Below, piece after piece: positions 1 through 5,934 of a DNA stretch of 6,298 nt. Source of the DNA: Spirochaetales bacterium (GTDB lineage Bacteria; Spirochaetota; Spirochaetia; DSM-27196; SLST01). The DNA lies in the NCBI GenBank assembly GCA_030642995.1, contig DAOWMR010000169.1, positions 1 through 6,298 on the forward strand, given 5' to 3'. Made by a program: the position numbers and the translations under genes. How positions within the stretch are numbered: the first letter of the stretch is position 1; every line of letters starts with the position of its first letter. The notes beneath the pieces were generated by a model. The model saw only the letters and a program-made list of their open reading frames with translations. It was not told the DNA's origin and made no database searches.

Positions 1-33
1 AAGGGGTCGGCGGTTCAAATCCGCCCAGCCCGA
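1..33 (+). tRNA. 3' end of a tRNA, probably tRNA-Pro (5' part outside window)
   Basis: Positions 9-25 form a T-arm: a 5-bp GGCGG/CCGCC stem around a 7-nt TTCAAAT loop that carries the TTC expected at T54-T55-C56. It is followed by a 7-nt acceptor strand CAGCCCG (26-32) and discriminator A (33). The variable-loop side (AAGGGGTC) and an acceptor that would start C1 and end G72-A73 fit bacterial tRNA-Pro best. The anticodon is not in the window, so the isotype is inferred. CCA is not encoded, because the next bases are TTC; the tail would have to be added enzymatically. A perfect 19-bp hairpin begins at the last acceptor base. Confidence 0.65.
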
Positions 34-73
34 TTCAAGAAGGGCCATCCATTCGGATGGCCCTTCTTGAATC
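32..73. terminator. Perfect 19-bp hairpin directly after the tRNA
   Basis: The arms 32-50 and 55-73 are exact reverse complements around a 4-nt ATTC loop. The position immediately 3' of the tRNA suits a transcription end or a 3' processing structure. No T-run follows on either strand, so it is not a classical Rho-independent terminator. It also belongs to the tandem repeat unit: the second copy is at 277-319, with several paired substitutions that keep the stem intact. Its primary role may therefore be as part of that element. Confidence 0.45.
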
Positions 74-158
74 CGCAGTTTGCGCTACAGCCCAGGAACC
101 CACTTGACGAGAGCAAATAGCACAAACTGCACACCAACAACGATACGCATCAAGGTGC

Positions 159-174
159 GCGGATTTGAACCGCC
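159..174 (-). repeat. Inverted copy of the tRNA T-arm inside repeat copy A
   Basis: Read on the minus strand, 159-174 equals 16 of the 17 bases of the tRNA T-arm at 9-25; the 17th base differs at position 158. The loop TTCAAAT is fully kept. The flanking minus-strand sequence does not form an acceptor, anticodon or D arm, so this is a T-arm-like module and not a second tRNA gene. Confidence 0.7.
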
Positions 175-265
175 GGGGGTCACAGGCGTGGAGTTTCCGC
201 CAAACCATCACCACTTGTATGATGAAGCCAACGGCGGAAACTCCGGGACGAACCGTCAGGTTCGT

Positions 266-283
266 CCGCCCAGCCCGATTCAA
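266..283 (+). repeat. Direct copy of the tRNA 3' acceptor end and flank
   Basis: Eighteen bases are identical to positions 21-38. They comprise the 3' half of the T-stem, the acceptor strand, the discriminator A and the next five bases leading into hairpin H1. At 21-38 the preceding sequence is the tRNA T-arm; at 266-283 it is hairpin H5. The tRNA end therefore acts as a swappable junction within the array. It could be a duplicated tRNA 3' end of the kind used by site-specific recombinases, but no integrase gene is in view. Confidence 0.7.
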
Positions 284-397
284 CAAAGGCGGTCCCATAG
301 GGATCGCCTTTGTTGAATCCGGAGTTTGTGACGCAGCCGGCGAACCAAGGGCTGCCGAAAACTGTCACAAACTCCACACCATCAACGAGTACCGGTG

Positions 398-414
398 GGC
401 GGATTTGAACCGCC
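398..414 (-). repeat. Inverted copy of the tRNA T-arm inside repeat copy B
   Basis: Read on the minus strand, all 17 bases match the tRNA T-arm at 9-25, and the identity extends two bases further into the acceptor strand (CA). No matching 5' acceptor strand lies upstream on the minus strand, so a complete tRNA cannot be folded here. Confidence 0.75.
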
Positions 415-484
415 GGGGTCACAGACGTGGAGTTCCCGCCAAAGCATCACCACTTGTATGATGAAGCCAACGGCGGAAACTCCG

Positions 485-505
485 GGACGAACCTACGGTT
501 CGTCC
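485..505 (-). terminator. 9-bp hairpin just after the outer-membrane protein stop codon
   Basis: The arms 485-493 and 497-505 (GGACGAACC/GGTTCGTCC, 3-nt loop) begin two bases past the TAG stop at 508-510 on the minus strand. The position suggests a 3'-end structure that could end or stabilise the transcript. No U-tract follows, so intrinsic termination is not shown. The same hairpin recurs at 246-267 and, degenerated, at 3249-3268 at the end of another gene. Confidence 0.4.
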
Positions 506-507
506 GA

Positions 508-996
508 CTAATAGTTCCAGATCGCGGTCAGGCTGAAAGCATCAAGGCCTGCGCCGCCCCACCCGGTTCCAATTGCGTCGATCTTGAGTGACTCGGACAG
601 ATGCAGCGTTATCCCAAAGAACGGGAATGTGCTGAAGGCGAACGTCGTCGTCGTGTCCTTGTTCGGAAAATCCTGGGTATTGCTGTTGTTTGCCGGCTCG
701 TCCGTGTAGTCGTTTGTAGCATCCAAGTTGTCCGTATACTCCTCATTCTGCAGCCCACCGGTCACGGACGACTGGTTGACGGTCATGGTCACTTGAAGAG
801 TCGTGGTGGTGCCGGCGTGGAAATCCAACAACGGAACCGGATGGAAGCTCACGGCGACTGGAATATCCACCGAACCGGTCGCGACAAGCTCACTCGTGTC
901 AATGGAGTAGCCATAGAGTCGGGAAACGGTGTCAGTATCGAAGAGGACGTCTGTGAAGAGACCGTCTCCGCTACCGTCTATCTGGTCCGCAGTCAC
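508..996 (-). CDS. C-terminal part of the outer-membrane beta-barrel protein, cut off by in-frame TAA
   Basis: This 162-residue open stretch is in exactly the same frame as the upstream part (1000-2241). It is separated from it only by TAA at 1000-1002 and one GAG codon. It opens at a GTG with no convincing ribosome-binding site, and it has no signal peptide, so it is unlikely to be an independent gene. The sequence shows alternating polar/hydrophobic beta strands with Thr/Asn/Asp-rich loops. It ends in a strand (LDAFSLTAIWNY) whose terminal aromatic residue fits the BAM recognition signal of outer-membrane barrels. That end would complete the barrel begun upstream. I infer one ancestral protein of about 576 residues. 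Separate expression by reinitiation is possible but unsupported. Confidence 0.6.
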   Translation of the reverse strand: MTADQIDGSGDGLFTDVLFDTDTVSRLYGYSIDTSELVATGSVDIPVAVSFHPVPLLDFHAGTTTTLQVTMTVNQSSVTGGLQNEEYTDNLDATNDYTDEPANNSNTQDFPNKDTTTTFAFSTFPFFGITLHLSESLKIDAIGTGWGGAGLDAFSLTAIWNY

Positions 997-999
997 CTC

Positions 1000-2241
1000 T
1001 TACTGACTCTTCGTCTCGTTATCATAGCTTGCCCCAACGATGAGTCCGGCGCCCAAATGCACCGATACGGCCTCACCGGCATCAAAGGTCCGGCGGTAGC
1101 GTGCACCCGCCTCGCCTCCGACGTCCAGTATGGAGTCAAGCGTCGTGGTGGTCGTCACGGTGGTGATCTGTTGCACCTGCGGCGTGGCGACGCTGTCGTC
1201 GTAGTTCGTCTGTACCCAGGTGTCCACGGTCTGCCGGTCGCCTGGATAGAGGTTGTACATGAAGCTCGCGGGAAGCTCGAGGGTGCCACCCGCCACGTCC
1301 AACAGTCTGTTGTCGGTTGCCAGGTTGAGCGCGATTCTGCGGGCAGTGTTCGGAACCAAGGTGGCGGTGTTCATGGCGAAGCTTGGCGTCACCGCGCCGT
1401 CCCAGTAGTACCACCCGTCGTAGGTCTGAACGGTCTCCCGGTCCATCAGCGTGTCATCAACGCCAAAAAACAGATCGTATTGCGTGGTAGTCTTCTCGTA
1501 CATCGTCGGACCGAGCAGATTGACCAACCCCGCTCCAAGCGAGATCCGGGAGATGAGATTGCCAAACTCCAGGCTGATCTCCGGCTCAAACACCAGCTGG
1601 TTGGATCTGTTCTCCCAGTGCAAGTCCACAACCTCGTGAACGCGATCGTTCCGCAGGGTCAACGCACCGGCAACCGGTGTCGGTGTATTGCTGTACTCGT
1701 TGTTGTAATCCAACGTTTCCGTCTCAAAACGGCCCTGGCTCCAGAGAATCTGCAGGGCAATGGGAATGCCGACATCCACTCCAAGGTGAACAATCGCCTC
1801 CTGGTCGCTGTCTACCTCACGCGCAGTGCTGACCACGTCTTCAACGATGGTTCCGTAGTCGCCGGTGGCGGCGTTATAGGTTTGATAATCGTAGGTGGTG
1901 TTCTCCGTCGCCGGTTTGGAGAAGTAGTCTCCATTGTTGATGTAGTTGACAACAGCAGTTGCGCCCAGTCCACCGAGGGCACCCCCCCAGCCGCCGCGGA
2001 AGCCGTTACCAATCACATTCGCGCCAAACTGACCGGCAGCTCCGTCCAGTGCAAAAAAGAGCGTCGGGTTGTCTGCAAATAGCGTCGCACCGAGGGGGTC
2101 AATGAGATCATCCAACTCGTTCCGCTCGAACCCCACGGTGGAAATCCGCTGGTTGGACGGGCCCGGGTCAATCAGATCGTCGGCAACCAACACCGTGGCG
2201 CTGAGCGCCAGGACGAGTGCCACAATAATAAAACGTTTCAT
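1000..2241 (-). CDS. Secreted outer-membrane beta-barrel-like protein, N-terminal part (premature TAA)
   Basis: The ATG at 2241 is chosen because GGGAGGA lies four bases upstream and a clear signal peptide follows: MKR, a hydrophobic run, then LVA before DD as a signal peptidase I site near residue 20. An in-frame upstream ATG at 2280 would precede the ribosome-binding site and bury the signal, so I reject it. The 413-residue product has a Gly-rich segment (GFRGGWGGALGGLGA, near residues 79-93). Amphipathic beta-strand-like stretches with long polar Thr/Asn/Asp-rich loops follow, typical of porin-like barrels. No specific family is recognised. The frame ends at TAA 1000-1002 without a terminal aromatic strand, yet the coding pattern continues past the stop to 508. 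The 413-residue product alone would be an incomplete barrel. It may have its own promoter or be read through from the toxin-antitoxin operon 98 bp upstream. Confidence 0.75.
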   Translation of the reverse strand: MKRFIIVALVLALSATVLVADDLIDPGPSNQRISTVGFERNELDDLIDPLGATLFADNPTLFFALDGAAGQFGANVIGNGFRGGWGGALGGLGATAVVNYINNGDYFSKPATENTTYDYQTYNAATGDYGTIVEDVVSTAREVDSDQEAIVHLGVDVGIPIALQILWSQGRFETETLDYNNEYSNTPTPVAGALTLRNDRVHEVVDLHWENRSNQLVFEPEISLEFGNLISRISLGAGLVNLLGPTMYEKTTTQYDLFFGVDDTLMDRETVQTYDGWYYWDGAVTPSFAMNTATLVPNTARRIALNLATDNRLLDVAGGTLELPASFMYNLYPGDRQTVDTWVQTNYDDSVATPQVQQITTVTTTTTLDSILDVGGEAGARYRRTFDAGEAVSVHLGAGLIVGASYDNETKSQ

Positions 2242-2245
2242 CTTT

Positions 2246-2252
2246 TCCTCCC
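2246..2252 (-). promoter_or_regulatory. Ribosome-binding site deciding the outer-membrane protein start
   Basis: On the minus strand GGGAGGA sits four bases before the ATG at 2241. This is a strong Shine-Dalgarno match, and it lies inside the longer open frame that begins at 2280, so it fixes the shorter start. Confidence 0.8.
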
Positions 2253-2262
2253 ATATTCGTGA

Positions 2263-2281
2263 ATAGACCAAGTCTATCATA
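2263..2281 (-). promoter_or_regulatory. Candidate -10 box and overlapping dyad upstream of the outer-membrane protein gene
   Basis: TATGAT (minus strand, 2281-2276) is a good -10 candidate 35 bases before the start codon, but no recognisable -35 hexamer lies 16-19 bp upstream. A perfect 6-bp dyad, ATAGAC/GTCTAT with a 3-bp centre (2263-2268/2272-2277), overlaps the end of the -10 box and the expected transcription start. A repressor operator or a short 5' hairpin could use it. Both assignments are tentative. Confidence 0.3.
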
Positions 2282-2339
2282 TCTGGGATCGAATTGCAGA
2301 GTGCCGGAAGGCTACAAACAGCACGTAATCATCCGGAGC

Positions 2340-2798
2340 CTACGGAGCCTTGTTCGGGATCTGGCCGTCGGGCCACACCGCCAATCCATGGGCAACGGCC
2401 ACCGATGCCATGCGCTGGTCAAAGGTGCAGACGGTGAGCGGGACGTCCAAATTCGGAGCAACATAGAGTGCCGTCGCCAGATGTATCGCATCCAGACTGC
2501 GACAGTGCGCGAGACCGGTTTCCTGCCGCAATACGCGTTCGATCGCTTCGTCCACACTGACGAGATGCACTGAACTGAGATACTCATCGAGTAGTTCCTG
2601 TCGATCAGTGAACCATCGGTCCGCCGGCTCAACACCCTGCCGGAGGGCCGCCCTCGTCAGACCGACCACGGATTCCAGACGGAGGAGGAACGAAGAAACA
2701 CGTTCATCAGCGTCGTTCCAGAGCTGGACCATCGCCTGCGGCGGCGATTGTTCGAGGACAGCAGTCAGCAGAAAGCTGGTATCGTAGTAGCAGACCAT
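2340..2798 (-). CDS. vapC: VapC-type toxin, PIN-domain ribonuclease
   Basis: This 152-residue protein has the full PIN-domain acidic set. D6 is in the N-terminal YYDTSFLL strand, E42 is in RLESVVGL, D103 is in SLDAIHLATAL and D127 is in TFDQRM. These are the Mg-binding residues of VapC toxins, which cleave RNA and often tRNA; the length is slightly above the common 130-140. The start is taken as ATG 2798, sharing one base with the antitoxin stop (TGATG). A GTG one codon earlier (2801) is the alternative. The overlap implies translational coupling to the antitoxin. Toxin activity is held in check by the partner encoded upstream. No truncation or missing catalytic residue is seen. The specific RNA target cannot be inferred. 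Confidence 0.9.
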   Translation of the reverse strand: MVCYYDTSFLLTAVLEQSPPQAMVQLWNDADERVSSFLLRLESVVGLTRAALRQGVEPADRWFTDRQELLDEYLSSVHLVSVDEAIERVLRQETGLAHCRSLDAIHLATALYVAPNLDVPLTVCTFDQRMASVAVAHGLAVWPDGQIPNKAP

Positions 2799-3103
2799 CA
2801 CTCCGCCCGGATCTCGTCCATGAGCGATCGAACATCAATGGGAACTGACGGCCGCGGGAGTTGCAGGAGCTCGTCAAGGGATTTATCGGTTCGAGAGTTC
2901 GCGCGAATAACTCCCCGGCGACGTTCCTCGTGATTCAAAAAAACCTCCCAACGAGAGATCTTTGGATGAATTGACATGCCGGGGCTATGAATTTCCGCCA
3001 CCACTTCATTCCGATCCGTAACAAGTACCGTCTCTCCGGCCTGGACCATTTTGAGGTACTTGCTCAGGTTGTCCTTGAGCACCTTGATGCCAACCGCCTT
3101 CAT
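2798..3103 (-). CDS. vapB: Phd/YefM-like antitoxin of the vapBC pair
   Basis: This 101-residue protein begins MKAVGIKVLKDNLSKYLKMV, then AGETVLVTDRNEVVAEI. This is the typical N-terminal fold of Phd/YefM-family DNA-binding antitoxins: a beta strand, a helix with a Leu-x3-Leu pattern, then a VLVTDR-x-x-VVAEI hairpin. The charged, probably flexible C-terminal half (about residues 45-101) would wrap and block the PIN toxin. Upstream position and stop/start overlap with the toxin match standard operon order. The TGA stop at 2798-2800 also shows that TGA ends genes in this genome. The family is expected to autorepress, and a dyad lies in the candidate promoter. GGAG is only two bases from the ATG, unusually close. 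Confidence 0.85.
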   Translation of the reverse strand: MKAVGIKVLKDNLSKYLKMVQAGETVLVTDRNEVVAEIHSPGMSIHPKISRWEVFLNHEERRRGVIRANSRTDKSLDELLQLPRPSVPIDVRSLMDEIRAE

Positions 3104-3109
3104 GTCTCC

Positions 3110-3138
3110 ATAGTGGCTAACTTAGCTACCTTTGTCAA
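3110..3138 (-). promoter_or_regulatory. Candidate vapBC promoter
   Basis: A perfect -35 TTGACA (minus strand, 3138-3133) is followed by a 17-bp spacer and a weak -10 candidate CACTAT (3115-3110), which has only three consensus matches. If used, transcription would start at about 3103-3104, at or one base before the vapB ATG, giving an almost leaderless message. Confidence 0.45.
3116..3126. promoter_or_regulatory. Candidate vapB autoregulatory operator
   Basis: The palindrome GCTAA-C-TTAGC lies wholly within the spacer between the candidate -35 and -10 boxes. A bound antitoxin dimer or VapBC complex there would block RNA polymerase, as in other autorepressed toxin-antitoxin operons. This rests on position and symmetry only. 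Confidence 0.35.
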
Positions 3139-3235
3139 TATCGCGTCTTTGGCGGAGCACAGCTACAGCCGTCTACCAACAGTACCGTCGGTCTCACAGT
3201 GCTGCTTCAGTTCGGATGGGGAATTGATTCGGTCC

Positions 3236-3268
3236 GCCGGAAACTCCAGGACGACCTACTGTTCGTCC
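3236..3268. repeat. Diverged solo copy of the hairpin repeat at the 3' end of the large gene
   Basis: The run GGAAACTCC (3239-3247) followed by GGACGA (3249-3254) and TCGTCC (3263-3268) matches the H4 right arm plus H5 hairpin of the tandem array (233-267 and 472-505). Relative to 485-505 it has one base deleted in the left arm and one substitution in the right, which reduces the stem to 6 bp. The minus-strand gene's last codons and its TAG stop (3256-3258) lie inside it. The rest of the unit is not recognisable on either side. Confidence 0.65.
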
Positions 3269-5934
3269 ACCCAAATCACTCCAGCGTTGCGGCCGGAACT
3301 CTCTCCGGCCCGCGAGGAGGTGCCCCCGCGACTTTCAAGGTAGCTGTGCTCAGACGCCAGGCCGGGGCTCACGACCTTCAGCCGATCGTACGCCTCGCGA
3401 ACCCGGGGATAGTCCTCTACCTCCAGGCTCGCGCGAGCAACGCCGAGCATCGCAGGCCCGCTCTCCGGCTCCATGGTCAGAGCCCGTTCGTAATAGCCGA
3501 GCGCCACCGGGTAGTCTTCGGCCAGATAAGCCGTGTTGCCCAAATTGAGAAACGCGGGGTAGAAATCGATCTGATCCACGATCTGCTCGAACTGTACGGC
3601 AGCCTTCTCCATGAGCCCGTAGCGGGCGTAGAGGGTCCCAAGTCGATTTCGGAGCTCGTGGTCGGAGGGATCGGACTCAAGTCGACCAAGGAAGGTGGCC
3701 TCCCTGTCCGCAATTTCGCGCGCGACAAACTGTGTAAGCTCGGTCAGGCATCGCTCAACGACCCGCGGTGAGTCCGGTGCGGAGAGCGGAAAGGTGAAGC
3801 CGGAGAGCCCCACCGGCGCGTACTCCTGCCATGCCGACCGAACGGGAGTCACGCGGGCTCCTTCGCTGCCACTCCCGTCGTCGCGACTCGCATCCCGCCA
3901 CTGACGTGCGGCAATTGACCACGCCTCGAGGAAGGTTCCCCGAAGGGCGGTCACCTCCACGGGCAACCAGACGTCTCCGCTATCGGTGTAGATTATGTCG
4001 TCGGGAAAGAGAAAGGTTCGACGCGCCTCATCCTCCGTTGTATTCAGCCCTACTCCGACGAAGATGTGCCCCGGCGTCGTGATGAACGCCGCAGGGACCC
4101 CTACGGCCTCGAGCAGTGCCGCATAGGCAACCGAGAGATCATCGCAATCACCATTACGGAACGCCAGAGTCTGGCGAGGGAACTGCAGGTAGTCAACGGC
4201 GAGTTGGTCCTGCGAGTAGTCCGCGTACGGTGAGCTCGGGTCGGTCCGGTAGACCATGCCGTGCTCGGCAAGCCCATCGAACATGAGCATGGCAAGCTGC
4301 AGTTCCCGGCTCAGCCCGGTTCGGAACTCGGCATACATGGATGCGTGCAGGTTGCCACTGAAGAGCATCACCTGATCGTCGCGAGCAGTCACGAAAGCCG
4401 ACGCCTTCCGATCATCGTCCCATGTGATCGCATTGCGATCGTAGAACTCCAGTTGCACTGTCCGGCTGCTCGTCTGTCGATCGGCTCCGGCGGTGTACTC
4501 CACCTCTACTGTCGCGGCTGCGGTACGCCCTTCGGTGATCGCAAGGACCGAAGACTCATTCAGTAGGGCCGGTATCGCAATTCGGATCACCTCCTGCGGC
4601 TCGGCGCTGGGGATAATCGCGCTGTCGATGGCGCTGTCGACATGGCCCGGGATGTTCACCCTGGCAACGATGTCGGTGATCGCCTCGCCGCTGGTGTTCT
4701 CAATGTAGGCGTATCCGATATGCCTGTCGGCGTACCACTTGTACATCACGGGGAACACCGGCTCCAAGCGAACGGCAAGCCGTACAACCCCGTCCCCGAC
4801 CGCCCCTGCGGGCATGGTCAGTTTCTCGGCGTCCGAGGTATCACCAGAAACCGGCTCACCGGGGTCTGATCTGCGGGCAGTGCGTGCGAGACGCTGGAAC
4901 ACGGACATCTCACTCGCGATTGTGGGCGCCGTGTTGCTCTGCAGCGAAAGTTCCTCGTCATCGGATTCCACCCGCGAGACTCCGGTTTTTCGTTCAAACT
5001 GAACCATGGTACTGGCCGTGAGCCGGGACTCGATCCACTGCCGAGAAGAGGCCGCGAGGATATTGCCGACGACCGACCAGACCTCCCACTCGGACAAGTA
5101 TCCGTCCTCGGGCTTACGGTCCAACATCTGATCCAGCGGCGAGTTGACGCGTGAACTCACAGACTTCCTCGGAGTCGCAATGAGGTCCATTGCACTGCTG
5201 ATCTCAATTCGACTCAGATCGCCCGTTCCGTCGGTGTCCAGGAACAAGACCATTGGATAGGTCTCCCCGAGACGCGAGACGGTCTGCGGCAGGAGCTCAA
5301 TGGCAAAGTAGGCCCTGAGGGCATCCTGTTCCGGGACGGAAAGCAGGAAGTCCCTGTTCTGATCGAACCGGCAGAGCGGCGCCGATGCCACAACGGGGTC
5401 ACCACTCAAAGCGGCGAAAACGAGGTAGCCCAGATCGTTCAGCTCCATGTCCGACACAACGCCGTCCGAGTTGGCGTCGGTCCACCGCACGATCTCTTCG
5501 GTAGATCCGTCAATCTCTCTGGAAAAGCAGGGTGGCTCCGGGATGGCCGCAAGCACTCTGACAATCATTTCCGCGTACGCAGAGATCTCATCGGGGCCGA
5601 GCCACCCGTCCTCGTCGAAGTCAGCCATGGCGTGCGCGTGCTCATCCTGCACTCGGCGAGGTCGTATGGCCGTCTCACCGTCAATGAAGTCTCTCAAGAC
5701 GGCATTCGCAGCGTGAATAGTCGTTTCGCCGTTCAGGTTGATGTTCAGGTACTGTTCGGCGAAGTCAGGATAGATTGTCGGCAGTGATCGGAGACGATCA
5801 CGAAGCAGAACAGAACGGGCACGACGGGATTCAGTATCGGAGATGTAGCCGTCGTCGTTGAAATCGAACTCTTCATCAACCGGAGTGATCACCCCGTGTC
5901 GCCCAGTTGTGACAAGCCAGTAGGCCTCAACCAT
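3256..5934 (-). CDS. EF-hand array / transglutaminase-like / TPR protein (downstream of an in-frame TGA)
   Basis: Numbered from ATG 5934 (892 residues). EF-hand-like loops start at D24 (DFNDDGYISDTE), N64 (degenerate), D105 (DFDEDGWLGPDE), D153 (DANSDGVVSDME), D191 (Gly replaced by Phe), D233 (DTDGTGDLSRIE) and about 273 (degenerate), every ~40 residues, suggesting calcium binding. A beta-sandwich-like region (about 383-500) follows. Next is a transglutaminase-like domain with C597 (NGDCDDLSVAYAALL), H623 (PGHIFVGV) and E660 (WLPVEVT) as the likely catalytic triad. Three TPRs occupy 758-858. The domains suggest an envelope protein with protease-like or crosslinking activity and protein binding; the substrate is unknown. 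The start is doubtful. No good ribosome-binding site precedes the ATG, and the same frame encodes another clean EF loop just upstream (5979-5944). The real coding frame therefore reaches at least 6024 and probably runs through the TGA at 6025-6027. The C-terminus lies in a repeat copy. Confidence 0.75.
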   Translation of the reverse strand: MVEAYWLVTTGRHGVITPVDEEFDFNDDGYISDTESRRARSVLLRDRLRSLPTIYPDFAEQYLNINLNGETTIHAANAVLRDFIDGETAIRPRRVQDEHAHAMADFDEDGWLGPDEISAYAEMIVRVLAAIPEPPCFSREIDGSTEEIVRWTDANSDGVVSDMELNDLGYLVFAALSGDPVVASAPLCRFDQNRDFLLSVPEQDALRAYFAIELLPQTVSRLGETYPMVLFLDTDGTGDLSRIEISSAMDLIATPRKSVSSRVNSPLDQMLDRKPEDGYLSEWEVWSVVGNILAASSRQWIESRLTASTMVQFERKTGVSRVESDDEELSLQSNTAPTIASEMSVFQRLARTARRSDPGEPVSGDTSDAEKLTMPAGAVGDGVVRLAVRLEPVFPVMYKWYADRHIGYAYIENTSGEAITDIVARVNIPGHVDSAIDSAIIPSAEPQEVIRIAIPALLNESSVLAITEGRTAAATVEVEYTAGADRQTSSRTVQLEFYDRNAITWDDDRKASAFVTARDDQVMLFSGNLHASMYAEFRTGLSRELQLAMLMFDGLAEHGMVYRTDPSSPYADYSQDQLAVDYLQFPRQTLAFRNGDCDDLSVAYAALLEAVGVPAAFITTPGHIFVGVGLNTTEDEARRTFLFPDDIIYTDSGDVWLPVEVTALRGTFLEAWSIAARQWRDASRDDGSGSEGARVTPVRSAWQEYAPVGLSGFTFPLSAPDSPRVVERCLTELTQFVAREIADREATFLGRLESDPSDHELRNRLGTLYARYGLMEKAAVQFEQIVDQIDFYPAFLNLGNTAYLAEDYPVALGYYERALTMEPESGPAMLGVARASLEVEDYPRVREAYDRLKVVSPGLASEHSYLESRGGTSSRAGESSGRNAGVIWVDEQ
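3291..3308 (-). other. Short GC-rich hairpin near the 3' end of the large gene
   Basis: GGCCGGA (3291-3297) and TCCGGCC (3302-3308) form a perfect 7-bp stem with a 4-nt loop, inside the last codons of the large gene (the SRAGESSGRN tail). It lies about 35 bp before the stop and could be a 3' structural element together with the repeat hairpin. No T-run follows. It could also be chance in GC-rich coding DNA. Confidence 0.25.

Larger units (their letters stand above)
32..267. repeat. Structured palindromic repeat unit, copy A
   Basis: This is a ~240-bp unit of consecutive inverted repeats. They are: H1 32-50/55-73; H2 75-87/118-130 (13 bp with one mismatch); a T-arm-like dyad at 159-174; H4 190-201/233-244 (12 bp perfect, with a nested CATCA/TGATG at 206-210/220-224); and H5 246-254/259-267 (9 bp, 4-nt loop). 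The order and spacing recur in copy B, offset by 239-246 bp. Several short open frames cross it, but none has a recognisable product or a plausible start. The family is not recognised; it resembles REP/BIME-type extragenic palindromes in general organisation. Confidence 0.8.
277..505. repeat. Structured palindromic repeat unit, copy B
   Basis: This is the second tandem copy, abutting the 3' end of the outer-membrane protein gene. Its hairpins are: H1 277-296/300-319 (20 bp including one G-T wobble); H2 321-332/364-375 (12 bp perfect, with nested GCAGCC 333-338 / GGCTGC 350-355); a T-arm-like dyad at 398-414; H4 429-440/472-483 (one mismatch); and H5 485-493/497-505. The 399-505 part is nearly identical to 159-267 of copy A. 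The H1 and H2 parts have diverged mainly by paired changes that preserve pairing. Confidence 0.8.

Noticed and set aside
277..319. Integron attC site: H1 of copy B has ATTCAAC and GTTGAAT, which fit the RYYYAAC/GTTRRRY core sites
   Set aside because: Copy A has ATTCAAG/CTTGAAT instead, the other hairpins have no such core sites, the stem lacks the attC bulges, and there is no integrase or cassette pattern.
35..461. Several short open frames (78-98 codons) crossing the left 500 bp
   Set aside because: They run through hairpins and the repeat, lack ribosome-binding sites and recognisable products, and exist on both strands because the repeats are palindromic.
32..505. CRISPR array
   Set aside because: There are only two units of about 240 bp with structured, related content between them; there are no short direct repeats with unique 30-40 bp spacers and no cas genes.
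246..505. Classical Rho-independent terminators at the 9-bp hairpins
   Set aside because: The stems are suitable, but no run of T follows on either strand, so termination is noted only as a possibility.
601..2082. A 493-codon plus-strand open frame opposite the outer-membrane protein gene
   Set aside because: It is an antisense shadow of a GC-rich gene. It has no ribosome-binding site, signal or domain, and a composition rich in Arg/Val/Gly, as expected from the complementary strand, whereas the minus strand has a start site, signal peptide and beta-barrel pattern.
2242..2280. Outer-membrane protein starting at the upstream ATG at 2280
   Set aside because: The strong ribosome-binding site lies inside that extension, and the added 13 residues would precede a canonical signal peptide.
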